From Margaritifera margaritifera (taxonomy: Eukaryota; Mollusca; Bivalvia; Unionida; Margaritiferidae): a stretch of DNA of 64,000 nucleotides. The stretch is from contig JAQPZY010000650.1 in assembly GCA_029931535.1 (NCBI GenBank), forward strand, positions 15,001 to 79,000, read 5' to 3'. The first letter of the stretch is position 1. Each line of letters opens with the position of its first letter. Of this stretch, positions 49,071 to 60,248 are shown piece by piece. The notes beneath the pieces are model-generated. The model saw only the letters and a list, made by a program, of their open reading frames with translations. It did not search any database and was not told where the DNA came from. Both the position numbers and the translations under genes were made by a program.

Positions 49071-49839
49071 GTCGACTTCATATACATATATTACATACAT
49101 TAGTAAGGTATTTCAAGATGACCACATGCAAAATCATTGAATATGATTCATTACGATATGTTATCAAGCAACATTCCGTAATTACTTCCTTGTATCAAGC
49201 AAATTTTAAATTGTGAGAAGGTGCTATCAAACAATTTATTCTCATGGAAGGGGTTTGTTACTGAAATTAAAATCAATCAGCTGGCTTTGTTATCAAACAC
49301 TGTCAATTAGAATAAATACCCATCGATGCGGATATTTTAGTGGGTCAACCTCGACCTTATTAAATTAAGATACTACTTTAATCTAAGGTTGCGACAATGA
49401 CAATAAAATTTCCGGGGAAGGGGGGGGGGGGGTATGATATTATTGTGAAATAAAATGTGCGGGTACCAGATAGCTTGAAATTTTGTTTCTCTTGTTCTGA
49501 TTTGTAGAAAAAAAAGACTTTATTCTATCCATCATGTTAAAAAATATCTTGAGATAAAATAAGAATGAAAAAACACTGTGTGGAAAGAAAATCCCAGTCT
49601 CAGTCACCACCACTCTCCCTTGCCGCGCCGCCTACCCCCCCCCCCCCTCCGCCATTGCCCCCGCCCCCCCCAACCCCCCGATTAAAAAAGATTAAATGGT
49701 CGGTCCCTAAGACTAAAGAAACAGCAATGTGGTTGTTGAGCGGTTACTAATATCAATGAATGATCGTTCGTGACATTAGCATAGTGGTTTTCCATGAAAA
49801 AAAAAGCTTTTACGGAAAAAATCATCTGATAAAGTACCT
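49071..49839. repeat. Left copy of a ~0.75-kb segmental duplication
   Basis: It begins 'ccacgaggaagtcgacttca' and is clearly homologous to 51263-51991, with indels. It includes G- and C-tracts (49419-49432; 49635-49680) that create a Pro-rich ORF of no significance. Confidence 0.9.
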
Positions 49840-50240
49840 TTTTCACGAAAAGTCTACTTTTTCTTTCGCGAAGAAATGTTTCTTCACGAAAGTTTGTTAA
49901 GCTGATACAGACAACATCTTCTGGAAAACGTTATCATATTTTAATGTAAATAGTGTTTACCCTGGCCGAACATTTCATAAATAATGCATTTTTTGTTTTA
50001 TGACGAAACTTGTTATGATGAATCATCTATCTTCACAGAAGAAGGAAAAACTCACATATCTTGATGAAGACTGCTATTTCCTCGTGAAAATAATCACATC
50101 TTTTATGAAGATGTAACTTTTCCAAAACGGAAAAAAACTTCTGTTCGTGAAAAATTTGCATTGATGTATAAGGAATCGTGTTTTGTGAAGAAAGTTACAT
50201 TCTTCATCAAAATTGCAACAACATCCGAGTTTTTTTTTAT
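49785..50240. repeat. Region dense in TTCNNGAA-type short palindromes (left)
   Basis: Exact or one-off copies of ttcacgaa, ttcgtgaa and ttcgcgaa recur every few tens of bases. A like region follows the second segmental copy (52190-52740). Confidence 0.5.
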
Positions 50241-50280
50241 CGACTTGACGGGAATGGCCGAGTGATGTTCGATTGGAATG

Positions 50281-51012
50281 ATTGGGGTGTAGGACAAAAT
50301 CCCCTCAGGACAAAATCTCCCCAGGACAAAAGACCCCTAGGACAAAATCCCCCATCACCCCCCCCCCCCTCCAGCAAAATGAAAGATAGGACATAATCGC
50401 CTCCCCCAGTCTAAGTTTAGCCCTTTTTAAACTTTTTAAACCGTCACAAATATACATCTATACTGGTAACTTGTTTTCAGTATGTTATCATTATAGAATT
50501 GGGTTAAAAGATCTGGTACTGGCCTATTTTGAAACGGGATAGGGGGAAAATAAAGAAGAAATGTGACATATCATCAATATACCTCTAATTTAATTATGGA
50601 ATTTTATGTATATCCAATAAAATTATGACTTAGCTTTTAAGTACAATAATGGTCAAATACAGTGAACTCAGTACTTATTCCATTTTTATGCTAGTAATAC
50701 TCTATTTCCAATGGATGCAGTGCCCCACAGCTATCAGGGTTGCGTCGATGGTCTTCAGGCCCACAAAACACGTAGAAAACACGTATATATGATGCTTCAT
50801 CTAACCCGCACACTATACGTCTTTTATCAACTCAATGGAAGTAGACACAAAACTACAAAGGACCCAAGCAGACACACACAGATGTATATTTGTGAGAGGT
50901 TTAAAAAGGGTTAAACTTAGACTGGGGAGGGGATTATGTCATATATTTCATTTTGCTGGGGGATTTTGTCCTAGGGGATTTTGTTGTGAGGGGATTTTGT
51001 CTATACCCCAAT
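50281..51012. mobile_element. 732-bp inverted-repeat element
   Basis: The arms (50281-50457 and 50877-51012) are imperfect reverse complements beginning ATTGGGGT and ending ACCCCAAT. They contain repeated 'ggacaaaatcccc' phrases. No transposase is encoded. TGGAAT occurs beside both ends but one base out of register, so the target duplication is not proven. It sits between the two segmental copies. Confidence 0.75.
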
Positions 51013-51119
51013 TGGAATAGTATCAAAATTTGTCTTTACTGACCTAATCTGGTTTTCGGGTTAATGTTGAAGACTTCCAATGAATGGACATCAACAAATG
51101 TACTATATTTATCCATGGT

Positions 51120-52130
51120 GCCGGTGGGGTTAAGACGGATGACGGATATGCTACAGGGATTTAGGTAGATGACGGATATGCTACAGGGATTTAGACCCAG
51201 ACGGTTCCTTTCTATTTTACTTTCTATCATATGTAACCGATCGTTTATTGTCCACTTATCGACCACGAGGAAGTCGACTTCATGTACATATATAACATAC
51301 ATTAGTAAGGTATTTCAAGATGACCACAATAATATCATTGTGTAGGATTCATTACGATATGTTATCAAGCAACATTCCGTAATTACTTCCTTGTATCAAG
51401 CAAATTTTAAATTGTGATAAGGTTCTATCAAACAATTTATTCTCCTGGAAGGGGTTTGTTACTGAAATTAATCAATTAGCTGGCTTTGTTATCAAACACT
51501 GTCAATTAGAATAAATACCCATCGATGCGGATATTTTAGTGGGTCAACCTCGACCATAGTAAATTAAGATACTACATTAATCTAAGGGGGCGGCAATTAA
51601 ATTTTCGAGCGTTGATGGTGGTGGTGGTGATGGGGGGGGGGGGGGGGATGATATTATTGTGAAATAAAATGTCCGGGTACCAGATAGCTTGAAAAAATCT
51701 CTTCTTCTGATTTGCAGGAGAAAAATAAAGACTTTTTTCTATCCATCATGTTAAAAAAATATCTTGAGATAAACTAAGAATTAAAAAATACTGTGTGGAA
51801 AGAAAATCCCAGTCACCACCACCTTCCCTTGTCGCGCCGCCGCCCCCCCCCCCCCCCCCCCCCGATTAAAAAAGATTAAATGGTCTGATCGTTCGTGACA
51901 TTAGCATATAACTTTATTTTTTCACTTTCACTTTCATTAGCATAGTGGTTTTCCATGAAGAAAAGCTTTTAAAAATCATCTGATAAAGTACCCAGTCCCA
52001 ATCACCACCACCCTTGCCGCGGCGGGGTTTAGACGGATGATGGATATGCTACAGGGTACTAGACCCAAACGGCTCCTTTCTATTTTACATAACCGATCTA
52101 ATATCGTCCTCTTATCGACCAGTGAGGGTT
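51120..52130. repeat. Right copy of the segmental duplication with nested repeat
   Basis: 51263-51991 matches 49071-49839. In addition, 51125-51262 ('gacggatgacggatatgcta') recurs at 52025-52130, so the segment was itself tandemly duplicated in part. The C-tract at 51842-51863 lies at the equivalent place to that in the left copy. Confidence 0.85.
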
Positions 52131-52189
52131 CCCTTCAAAGTGATGACGCGTTTAATGACATAAGCGGCCAGTGATACAATCTCTTTCAG

Positions 52190-52740
52190 GACCGATTTCT
52201 GCACGAAAATTTTAAAACGTCATGAAAGAAATTAATTTCTGCACTAAAAAGTGAAATCATCATGCAGAAATGTTTTTTGTTGCGTAGAAAGTAGATAGGA
52301 AAATTCTTCAAGACACGTCAGATCAATTTGGTAAGAAAAAGTTGAAAAAATGTCATTTTCTTCACGTAAACGTGCCTTTACGTGTTAATGCATGTCTTTC
52401 ATAAAACTGACAGTTTTCACTTTTTTTCTTCAAAAAGTTCAATCTTCATGAAGATGCCACTTTCTTCACGAAATAAGTGCTTTTCGTTGTCGATGCAAAT
52501 TTTTCACTAAGTATTTTCATGAGAAAAAAGATCAATCTTCATGAAAAGTGATTTTTTTTTGCAGGAAAATATAACAATCTTTATGAAGGTTGGTGACTTT
52601 TTCGTGAACAAAAGGACTCCTTATATCAAGTTTCTTCATAAAAACTCACTTGATTTTAACACGGTCGGCCAGAATAACCACTTTTTTGTGAAAAATCACT
52701 ACTTTAATATCACGAACAGACATTATTATACTAAATAGCC
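52190..52740. repeat. Region dense in TTCNNGAA-type short palindromes (right)
   Basis: Exact matches include ttcatgaa near 52445 and 52535, ttcacgaa near 52467 and ttcgtgaa near 52600. Many near matches lie between them. It may be degenerate minisatellite DNA. Confidence 0.5.
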
Positions 52741-53258
52741 ATATATGGTCTTATTAAAAGACACTATTAGATGACATAAACCTGCGACAGAGAGCTGCTA
52801 CGATGTCACATAAGCTCCCCCCCCCCCACACACACACACACACACATTATTGGTGCAGTCCATGTAGTAGCTCCTCAATATCAAGGTCACTGAAAGCTTC
52901 TGCCATGGCTCTTGTGAAGTTTTGGGTATGGTTCACTGATGACTCTAAGTAGCACGTAGCCCAAGGCCACGAGTGTTACGTCGTGAAAGGCGACGCAAAA
53001 CACATAAAGTTGCCATATTAAGCAACATCGCCAGTGGAAACAAACAGGGAGGACACTGGCGGGTCTGTGCGCAGAAGAAGTTTGTCAAAACGTTCCTTTC
53101 ATAAGAAATGTATAGGTCGTCGCGAGACCACAATGATATCGTTTTATCTCAGGTCTACTTGCAGAAATCACGGGCAACAGTGTTGTACTTTTGTTTTATG
53201 ACCCACACGCTAATACCGGCACGGTGGATGACAGGCGACCTTAGTTAGGGCCATTTCC

Positions 53259-53640
53259 TTATACCGGAATCCAGAAAGAAAGGCACAACAGTCTAGTAGA
53301 AAAAGCGTGCTGGTTTTCTCGAACTTTATAGCGAGCACACAAAAGCAGGGCATCCAGATCATGGCCCTCAGGGTTTACAAGAATTAATCCGGCGTCTTTT
53401 TTGCCGCGGGCCCTAGACCTTTCGTACGTCTTGTTGAAGCGCATAGTAGGGCAGATGATGCCGATAAAATTGAAGTGGGCCTTTACATCCGATTCGACCA
53501 GTTTGCAGGTAAACACGCTCTTGCCGTAGCAGCGGCTGCCGAAAATCATGGCACAGTGTGTCTGTAAGTTATCAAAGAACTTGTGCAGGCTTCCCGAAGG
53601 AGTGTATAGGCTTGCCCCACCGGTGGGGTACGGGGCTTGC
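53259..53640 (-). pseudogene. A32/FtsK-HerA-type DNA-packaging ATPase relic
   Basis: The open frame covers the N-terminal half of the ATPase. The Walker A motif GSRCYGKS fits GxxxxGK[ST]. Next come a hydrophobic strand with ICPTMRFNKTY and LILVNPEGHDLDALLLCAR, in the order seen in viral packaging ATPases. The Walker B region and sensor motifs that should follow are not recognisable before 53259, so the gene is truncated or scrambled. It lies directly downstream of the capsid relic on the same strand. The ATP-binding identity is well supported; loss of function is evident. Confidence 0.65.
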
Positions 53641-53647
53641 CACGAGA

Positions 53648-54631
53648 CTAGTAGATGGCTGACAGAATCTGGCCATTTTGTATGTTGACCTGCGAGTCCA
53701 TGATGATGCATAAGTACATGTATAACGCGCCTGCCGCTGTTGCCTTTTTTTAAATGTGCAGCGTTACGCCTTCGCTCGCGTGTTCGATGCGCTTTCCTGA
53801 CCCGTGGGGCGTGTGGTTTTCCGCTGACTTCATGTCGATGACAAGGGCAAACCGGTTTAGGTAGAATGCAGATCTCCAGAAGCTCCGCGTCCTTGATAGA
53901 CTCCCTCGCCATTACTTTTAGGGCCTAACCCCACTGCTGGTATCGTGCCTGCCCATTGGCATAGGTCTGGTTTGTGACGCCCTCGATCGCGTTTTTTGTC
54001 GCGTACTCGAAGAGCATGCCTATCGCCTTCATGCTTTCCACCGGCGTGGTTAAGTTAATGTTCCAAGTACCCTCGCTATTGTTCACCACTTACCTGAGAT
54101 GGCGGAGCACCCGGCGTACAAGATAGCCACCTTTCCCATGCATTGCTGCCATGTCATGCGTGCGAGATCTGTGTGGGTCACGATATCGAACTCCAGAGAA
54201 ATTCTGCTGATGGTGTAGCTCGCCCCTTTGTTTGTGCTCCCTGGCGTAGTCGCTAAGCGTTAGCTAAAAGGTAAGCCGGTCTGAAAGGCCAGACGGTTAG
54301 TATGCCTTGTGATCATTGAGCAGCTCTAAATCGAGCGACACAAAGAAGCGGTTCCCAAACGGGGCAGCGATCGACGCGTCGGCGTGGTGGCGGCAACAGC
54401 CCAGCCTGCACCGACACGTATAGCAGCAGTGTTGGCATTCTTTATGCCTTGGCGTCCCAGGATTTTCACTATTGTACGATTGGGGTCAGCCGCCGCTGCT
54501 GTGCCACCCCTCAAAGCAATTGTGAATGCCAGCTTGGCGGTGCAGGGCACAATGACATAGTTGTTACCGAGGTTGGGAAATCTGACAATACGCAGCTGGT
54601 TTTGGCCTATTGTGCATGGGTTACTAGTCAT
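53648..54631 (-). pseudogene. Major capsid protein relic (Maverick-like)
   Basis: Fragments in several frames lie in the order expected of the capsid protein of this group. The start at 54631 is followed by RIVRFPNLGNNYVIVP and DPNRTIVKILGR. Then come APFGNRFFVSLDLELLNDHK, ISLEFDIVTHTDLARM and TWNINLTTPVESMKAIGMLF. EGVTNQTYANGQARYQQW and ENHTPHGSGKRIEHASEGVT follow, with a C-terminal MDSQVNIQNGQILSAIY before the stop at 53648-53650. At least four frame changes or stops interrupt it. The assignment rests on my knowledge of the family; a profile search would confirm it. Confidence 0.7.
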
Positions 54632-54699
54632 GACGATGGTACTCCAGTCTCACTTTGCAGTCTCACTTTGCGGAAGGGGTCGAGTTTGATTCCGTTTTG

Positions 54700-55185
54700 C
54701 GACATGATTTCGGTAATATTGGATGGGGAACTCGATGGCCTTTTCCAGGAGGTCAATGCCTTACGATGAACCGTCCGCAACCAAATTACCGTTGGCGAAA
54801 AGATTAGAACACTATTTCGTGAGCAGGGCTTCACGGTTTCCTCGATTCTCACCGTGCTCGGGTTCAACATATGCACGATTGTACTCACAGTCACAGGAAA
54901 AGATGGTGGTGACACAACGCCACCTCCAGCCCGGCACCTATTCAAGATTCTATAGGCGTGAGAGAATGGGTAAATAAACATCTGGAGCGGCTAACTTAGA
55001 TGCTGTAAACGCTAGCAGAAAAAGAAGCGGCTCTTCCCGGAATTATCGGGTCATTCATATCGTTTTTGCTGAGGACCGCTGGTAATGCCATCGGTTGGCT
55101 GGCCAGAAACCTCGTGGTGCTTGTCATCACGATAGCTGTAGCGTTCTTTGCCGTTCTCCGTTCTCACATGAGTATAGAATTCTAG
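54700..55185 (+). pseudogene. Two-segment membrane protein relic of cluster 3
   Basis: Reading plus-strand frames in order: ELDGLFQEVNALR, stop, VGEKIRTLFREQGFTVSSIL, a hydrophobic segment, a Gly/Pro linker (GKDGGDTTPPP), and GVREWVNKHLERL. Two stops follow, then LPGIIGSFISFLLRTAGNAI and a second hydrophobic segment ending at TAG 55183-55185. The layout equals the minus-strand relic at 18029-18640. It is divergent from the adjacent capsid relic, with at most about 70 bp between the two starts. The function is unproven. Confidence 0.65.
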
Positions 55186-55390
55186 CCAGATGTGTGCAAG
55201 CCCCACCGCAATACCACCCATGAGTAGTGCCGTTTTATTGCCTTCGTGTCTTTTGATCCTTTTGATGCCTGCACTTTTTGCATGGCGCTGGTTTCCGCAG
55301 CTGCCGCGGTACGGATGGGTCAAAGCCGACCTTTTCATGCTGCGTCCCGCACATACACGTCCAGGTTGAGCAACAGTCCCTGGATCTGCA

Positions 55391-55393
55391 CTC

Positions 55394-55454
<61 letters not shown>
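55391..55454. repeat. (CT)n microsatellite inside cluster 3
   Basis: About 64 bases of CT interrupt the cluster between the membrane protein relic and the next ORF. Confidence 0.95.
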
Positions 55455-55456
<2 letters not shown>

Positions 55457-55559
55457 GCTGCTACAGTTAAAGACACCGTATGTATGTTGTATTGACCAAT
55501 CCTCTAGCTTGACCGGCGGCTCTAGAACAGGCGATATGCAAAGACTCAAGTACACGCGT

Positions 55560-56681
55560 GGCGCTCTGGGAGATTATGTGCAGACAAGGGTGGTACAACC
55601 TTTTGGCTGCGTTTGATATCTATCGTTCATTTGCAATGCCCCTTCCTCCAGTGACAGGTGGGTCATCTACGACTTCCTCGTAAGTGATGGGTATTACATC
55701 ATAAATACACTCGAAACGGTATTAAAGTGTTTCATTCCTGAAATGGCAGCAGACTACAAAGCTGCAACTGGGCGGGTCAGCATCGCGTTTATTAGCGACG
55801 CCAGCTATTCGATACAGGTCCACTCGCCGCTATTCAGCCAAAACGAGTTTTTATTAAAGGATAAAGACAAACACATAGCACATAATCCTCAAAAGTTATC
55901 AACATCCCGTGTCTCTATGTCCACCTCAGTCAGACAAACACAACCGAAAATATTCTCGATGGAAACAAAACAGTACCCAGCTACAAGGTTATCCTGTGGG
56001 TGGTGAGTCCTATGTGGACACGCGTACTGTCTCCTATGGAAGACCACATTAGCTCTCGATAAGTACTTTAGATGAGAAACAAATACTAGTTAATATGGTG
56101 GAGCGCACTATCAGCCATGAAATTAAGCAACAGTGCTCCCACGGCGATAAGTACGCTATGAGTCTACATGGTCCTGACTTCTTTGGCAGCAGCACTGCTG
56201 TCGCCTCGGGGTCATCACCGCCGTCTGCCTCAGAGGCTGAAATCCCCGGTCACGAGGTTGTCATTGTTAGCACAGCCAGCGCAGCCGTAAAGACTGTGTA
56301 CTTAACGGCCAACAGAATCACGTCAGTTGGTGGGGTGATGGCATTAAAATGTGTCCAGTTTGTATCGCTGAGATTCAGCAAAAGACTTTCAAAACGTTGG
56401 TGGTTTTACACTCAGCAACGACAATGACACTATCTACGTTCCGGACGCCGGTTTTTACTGCAATAACCTCCATGGGAGACGCGGTGACAAAACGTGGGCA
56501 TTGCTTCCAATCCGTGTAAACGGAGATTTAATGGCACATGATAGCAGTACTGCCATTCCGGATAACTAGTTTTGCGTCTATGTTTGCCACCAGGGACACC
56601 ATTAGGTGCGAGGACCACAACATCGACGCACAACCGACGAGATTTTCAGCCACTCTAACGATCTTTGGATTTCTCAGTTAG
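55560..56681 (+). pseudogene. Virion-type protein relic, possible minor capsid
   Basis: Overlapping frames give a long protein-like order: GRVSIAFISDASYSIQVHSP, FSMETKQYPATRL, VERTISHEIKQQ, HGDKYAMSLHGPDFFGSS and YLTANRITSVGGVMALKC. DAGFYCNN and a C-terminal ATRDTIRCEDHNIDAQPTRF with the stop at 56679-56681 follow. Breaks fall near 55960, 56360 and 56565. Length (about 350-370 codons before decay) and position after the capsid gene suggest a second capsid or penton-type protein. That is inference; I see no catalytic motif. Confidence 0.5.
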
Positions 56682-56699
56682 AATTTACATAACTTAAAA

Positions 56700-57429
56700 C
56701 ATGCTCAATGGCGGAGCAACCAGACATAGAACACGAATCATAGGTGGCACCTGACGGAATATTGCAGCTCGCAAAACAAGTTAACATCGGCAGGAAACAC
56801 AAACCCCTGGTGAAAGAGTATATGCGCCAACATGGATTGACACCTACCAGTTCAAACTGGGATGGAACGAGGATGCAAACCAAATGGACATCGAGCACAA
56901 GGGGTAGCTAGAGCACCCTAATCCAACCCGCGGCCAGCTAGGGGTAATTGCGCTTTCGCTGAAGCAGAAACAAAATCCCAAATTACTGCCATCGGGTGAT
57001 TGCGGGCCTGACTGCTACTACAATGCCGACGTTGTATTTGACAAAACTGGTCTCACGCCAGTAACCTTTCCTTCGGGGTATGCAGCCTCATCTATTACTC
57101 GGCTCACCAGATTAAACAACGTGTGATCTGCGACCAAATATGCTCTGTTGAATCAAAGTTAGTCGCTAAAACTGCGGACGAAAGGCACGCTGGTTGTGAC
57201 TCTTGGCGAGCGTACCAGTGGACGTAATGAAGACCGTGTCATTTGTGGGTCTAACGATATCAAGGAAACTGACATATTCTTTAACCTCATGAGAGTCGTG
57301 CCAGTACATCACGGGACAAGTTGGAAGCGCTTGTCTACACGACAGCAACCACCCTCCCCCACCACAACCACCATCACCAATCCTGAGAAATTAAATTTTT
57401 ACATCACGCTCATTTTAGAGGAATTATAA
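56700..57429 (+). pseudogene. Unidentified cluster 3 protein relic
   Basis: The frames contain KQVNIGRKHKPLVKEYMRQH, YAPTWIDTYQFKLGWNED and SGDCGPDCYYNADVVFDKTG. GYAASSITRLTRLNN follows, then an open tail (57196-57429) rich in Thr/Pro before the stop. Several stops interrupt it. It is probably a virion component, judged only from its neighbours. Confidence 0.4.
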
Positions 57430-57468
57430 TTCCCCCTATACCCATAACAAGAAGACCCACGAGATTTT

Positions 57469-57988
57469 CGCCTGGAAAAGATCAACGAGACTATATTCTT
57501 CCTGCCGGCAGAGGCCAAACAGCGGCGCACTCTGTGCAAAAAGTACAGGCGTGCCGCCAACACGGTGGATGGCGCTGACACCACCCTGACGACTGTGTGT
57601 GTTGGCACCGGCGTGGCGGGGATAGGCATATTGACGACAATAATTGCCGCCTCAATCACGGTTGCCATTGAGTTTACAGCTTTGGGCTGCGGGCTGGTTT
57701 CTACGAATAATCATGAAACCCCAAAAGCATGACGAAATTCATGTCTTGGCCGAAACCAAGCTAAATACGATCGCGAACCACATATCTAAGGCACTTCAAG
57801 ACAGCGCCATCTCCAAGAAAGAGTTTAAACTTATGCTCGATGAAGTCGATAAATATACAGCCAAGAAGAACAAAATACGGTCTAACGCACACAAGGCGTA
57901 CACTTCGATTGTAACTGACGTAGTGACAAAAAACAAATCAATAGCCCATATGAAAGCGGAGGCTTGCAAGGAGATCATAAAAAGCTAG
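57469..57988 (+). pseudogene. Two-helix Gly-rich membrane protein of cluster 3, one frameshift
   Basis: The first half reads RLEKINETIFFLPAEAKQRR and CKKYRRAAN, then paired Gly-rich hydrophobic segments (GTGVAGIGILTTIIAAS; ITVAIEFTALGCGLVS). After a frame change near 57715 the second half is open to TAG at 57986-57988. That half is a helical, charged domain (HDEIHVLAETKLNTIANHIS, then EEF-like and Lys-rich segments). I know similar proteins next to Maverick-like genes in cnidarians and molluscs, with no function assigned. The layout recalls the SLATT-like gene at 60799-61287. Confidence 0.55.
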
Positions 57989-57990
57989 TT

Positions 57991-60140
57991 ATCTTTCCAA
58001 GAGTGGCGTCACAGAAAACCCAGTCCCGACATTTGGTCACCCCTCGGATTGTATTGTTCGCCAGAACAAAATTTATATCTTGTATTACCCTTAAGAATGC
58101 ATGATTCATAATACATGTATAGATAAAAGCAAATAATGCTTATTTGGAGGTGAATCAAAGATATACTACGTTAGCACTAGAAAATACTAATATTGCTAAT
58201 TTACTTCTTTTTAAAAGTCAATAAAAAAAAGTATATCTTTATAACCTTGGACTCCTTCTGTTTAAACTTTAGCGCCAACAGAGTATATATCAATATTTAA
58301 TGCTAATAATTTCATTTTCTAATCCACAATTTCTATTAAAGATAGAGAAATCCCAGATTCCTCTTTATCCTCTCTCTTGGAGACTATTCGATATAACCTG
58401 GAATGTGTTAAAGGGCTGTTATACGAAATCAAAATAAAATTCAGTAAGAGCATACATGTATGGGCTTAATATATAATCAATATGCCAGTTTTAAATAAGA
58501 AGACATAGCTTTCATAATAAAGATATTAATACTCTGATAGTCTTAACCCAAAATTATTTTCAAAATCTCAATAAAAGTTGTGCCTCCTGTGACAAAATAA
58601 AATTCAATAATCAGTAAGGAAAAAATCTCTGTTCAAAGTAGACATATTTTATATTATTTAAAGTCCTGACGAAATTGCTCATTCTTATGTCAAATTATTT
58701 TAAATACTGTTTGTTTATCTCATCATAAAATAACATATTTGAACAGAAAACAAAAAGTTAGCTCCTCGGTTTTTTAAATCCCTCTCTGAGTGACAATAAC
58801 GTCCATGATCCGTAAGATTTTGACATTTTTAAAGCAAGATGAAGATGCTATCGATTCTTTGTTTGTCTGTAAAGCAAGAGGTAAACCGGAAGTAATGTTG
58901 GACCGCTTTGTTCAGGGCTGCCACCTATCGAATTAAAGGGACGCTACCGACTGCGATCCGTCATTGTCATTGTATACCAACTCATGTCTCCACAGCCTGC
59001 GCCAAATTCGAGGGGTGGGGGGATAGAACTCTCACTTTACTTCTCCTTTATTTCATCTGAGTTAAAACATTCATATCATGCCGTGCCTATATGTATATTT
59101 TGTGTTTTCTGTACGGTTTTATTCTTCTCGTTACCGGGACAAACATTTTTGAAAGACCGACACAGTGACTGAAGAAGCGACAAGGGTCTTAATATGAAAA
59201 AACAACAACAAAAAAACACACCCAGTTTAAGCCAGCTTCATGGGAAAGAATGGCTGGCTTGGTAAATAACGTTTTGAAATGTATAGGGGGTGTGCGTGGC
59301 TCGAAAACTACAGTTTCCCTACCACTCCAAAGCTGTCATTTCATCATGCCTACAATACAGAGATCCAGAATTTAATTTAGCCCGAGAAAAAGAGTATTAC
59401 TCTTGCGTGCTGGAACTAATAACATAAAAGTCTAGTCAATGAAGGAAATGTTAAAGTACTTTTATGAGATCAAAATCTGGTATGGTTGTATACTCATTAA
59501 TATTTTGCGTGTACAGCATAGTAAAGTTCCCAGCCAGGTGATTGTACACTCATTATTATTATGCACGCACATCATAGTAAAGTTCCCAGCCAGGTGATTG
59601 TACACTCATTAATATTATGCACGCACATCATAGTAAAGTTCCCAGTTTTTTTCTGGATAAGTAGACATGAAGGCGATTGTATACTCATGAATATTCTACG
59701 TGCATAGTAAATGACTCCAAACTATTTACTAAGAGGTGAGACATTTTATGACGAATGAAAACATCTTGTTGTAGCTGGGATCGCCATCCACCAATTTTTT
59801 AAAAAACTTTCAGCCTTTTTTTATTTTTTATTTTTTTATTTTTATTTTTTTGTTGGGGGGGGGGGGGCGGGCGGTTGTTACGCGGTGCGCAAAAGCAGTG
59901 GGTATAGCCGAAGATATATCTGGTAGACTGCACGCTGTTAGCGCTGTATGCCGAAATGAAAAAAATCCGGTCCTGCAGCCGCTCGTAAGTGTTGCCAACC
60001 GGTTGCTTGAGTAGTAAGGTAAAAGGCGGATCCTAGCACACCACCCTCTCTCTCATTTCAGTCCATGCAAGCCCCCTCTTGCAGTTTTGAAACCTAGATT
60101 GGATGAATTATGCTACGATCACTCCTTTTGCCTTATTAAT
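57991..60140. other. Intergenic spacer between clusters 3 and 4
   Basis: No gene is recognised. It contains a 56-bp tandem repeat (three units from 59485, plus a diverged fourth near 59660) with 'catagtaaagttcccagcca'. A T-tract and G-tract lie at 59817-59866. The clusters are therefore separate blocks. Confidence 0.5.
59485..59700. repeat. 56-bp tandem repeat, 3 units plus a diverged copy
   Basis: Unit starts at 59485, 59541 and 59597 share 'tgtacactcattaatattat' and 'gcacgcacatcatagtaaag'. Confidence 0.85.
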
Positions 60141-60149
60141 CAGAAATTG

Positions 60150-60168
60150 TCATCAAACTTGTTGATGA
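60150..60168 (-). terminator. Possible 3'-end hairpin after the last cluster 4 gene
   Basis: TCATCAA-ACTTG-TTGATGA forms a 7-bp stem with a 5-base loop about 80 bp past the stop of the 195-residue gene. An AATAAA overlaps that gene's TAA stop on the minus strand. Hairpin 3' ends occur in some large DNA viruses; here the role is a guess. Confidence 0.3.
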
Positions 60169-60248
60169 TTAATTTTTTCTTTTACTATAATAAATGTTTA
60201 CATAAAACTTATACTTAAGAATTATCTTTAATTGAAAATTATTATAAT

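Larger units (their letters stand above)
53200..57990. mobile_element. Decayed Maverick/Polinton-like element (cluster 3)
   Basis: A compact cluster visibly richer in G+C than its surroundings. It has ATPase and major capsid relics on the minus strand, and a membrane protein plus at least three further virion-type relics on the plus strand. All are intronless, closely spaced and broken by stops and frameshifts. Packaging ATPase plus double-jelly-roll-type capsid protein is the morphogenetic core of Mavericks/adintoviruses (family knowledge). No integrase or polymerase B is seen, so the element is incomplete or rearranged. Confidence 0.8.

Noticed and set aside
49565..49750. Proline-rich ORF
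   Set aside because: It is produced by a C-tract; the homologous segment at 51.8 kb does not preserve it.
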